From an uncultured Muribaculaceae bacterium (GTDB lineage: Bacteria; Bacteroidota; Bacteroidia; Bacteroidales; Muribaculaceae), in assembly GCA_910578095.1 (NCBI GenBank), contig CAJTOZ010000008.1, positions 34,160 through 98,159 of the forward strand: 64,000 nucleotides of DNA, read 5' to 3'. The notes below the pieces were generated by a model, which saw only the letters and a list, made by a program, of their open reading frames with translations, was not told the DNA's origin and did no database searches. Position 1 is the stretch's first letter, and each line of letters begins with the position of its first letter. Made by a program: the position numbers and the translations under genes. Shown here one piece after another: positions 63,957-64,000 of this stretch.

Positions 63957-64000
63957 TGTTATAACGTTTTAATTTCAATCCATATCTCTAAGCAAGAGAT

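Larger units (their letters stand above)
51368..64000. mobile_element. Probable tRNA-Leu-associated genomic island (right end outside window)
   Basis: Base composition drops sharply straight after the tRNA 3' end, codon use shifts to AT-rich codons, and all genes from here to the edge are accessory or defence-like. No integrase or transposase is in view, and no copy of the tRNA 3' end was seen further right, so the far boundary and the mobility genes must lie beyond 64000 or be lost. The first module (51466-53475) is visibly more AT-rich than the second, suggesting separate origins. Confidence 0.55.

Noticed and set aside
51466..64000. CRISPR array or insertion sequence in the accessory region
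   Set aside because: No regularly spaced repeats of 20-40 bases and no transposase or terminal inverted repeats were seen.

Overview
The window looks like a Bacteroidales chromosome, most plausibly a high-GC gut lineage of the Muribaculaceae type. Three things point there. Promoters follow the Bacteroidetes pattern (TTTG, about 20 bases, TAnnTTTG), as at 4172-4203, 14530-14561, 30953-30984, 31001-31031 and 51238-51267. Several gene families are typical of the order (split GcvPA/GcvPB, two-subunit methylmalonyl-CoA mutase, LptB, a MINPP-type phosphatase, DUF4465 and PepSY-like lipoproteins). Clear Shine-Dalgarno sites are mostly absent. The taxon is an inference.

Positions 1-51367 are ordinary, densely packed, visibly GC-rich core genome. 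Left to right they hold: trigger factor (partial), a tRNA methyltransferase, a CPBP protease, LptB and uridine kinase; two glycosyltransferases followed by a siderophore/cobalamin-type ABC importer; an ECF sigma factor with a membrane partner; a DEAD-box helicase, a thioredoxin and malate dehydrogenase; two tandem YbjN-like genes; an S1/P1 nuclease; a four-gene run of glycosyltransferase, acyltransferase, MtaB and DegT aminotransferase; a lipoprotein/ABC/UmuC/alkyltransferase operon; methylmalonyl-CoA mutase divergent from a RelA-type synthetase; an HU / 29-residue basic protein / RNase G block; a complete glycine cleavage operon with its lipoate ligase and dihydrolipoyl dehydrogenase; TilS, PheS and Nth; a MINPP-like phosphatase; RpiB; and tRNA-Leu(CAG). 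No gene-free gap exceeds 300 bases.

Directly after the tRNA-Leu 3' end the sequence turns AT-rich and accessory genes begin; this looks like a tRNA-associated genomic island that runs off the right edge. It has two modules facing each other across a terminator. The first (51466-53475, + strand, most AT-rich) has three tightly coupled genes: a TIGR04255-like protein, a 66-residue acidic protein and a ComEC-like metallo-beta-lactamase-fold protein. I know no named system with this composition, and it is the best candidate here for something undescribed. The second (53531-63956, - strand) is a seven-gene, translationally coupled operon: a DUF4007 nickase (SspB), a large ATPase (SspC), a PAPS-reductase/DndC-like enzyme (SspD), a PLD-nuclease/helicase fusion, a 76-residue protein, an SMC/DndD-like ATPase with a CxxC hook, and a 190-residue protein. 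It matches the single-strand phosphorothioation defence type sspBCD plus an sspFGH-like restriction module; the cysteine desulfurase is not in view.

Several core genes share likely dependence on vitamin B12 or lipoate. Small features missed by length-based gene calling are also listed: the 29-residue basic protein gene, a structured leader ahead of rng, and an 83-residue protein ending in a sliding-clamp-type QLSLF motif.
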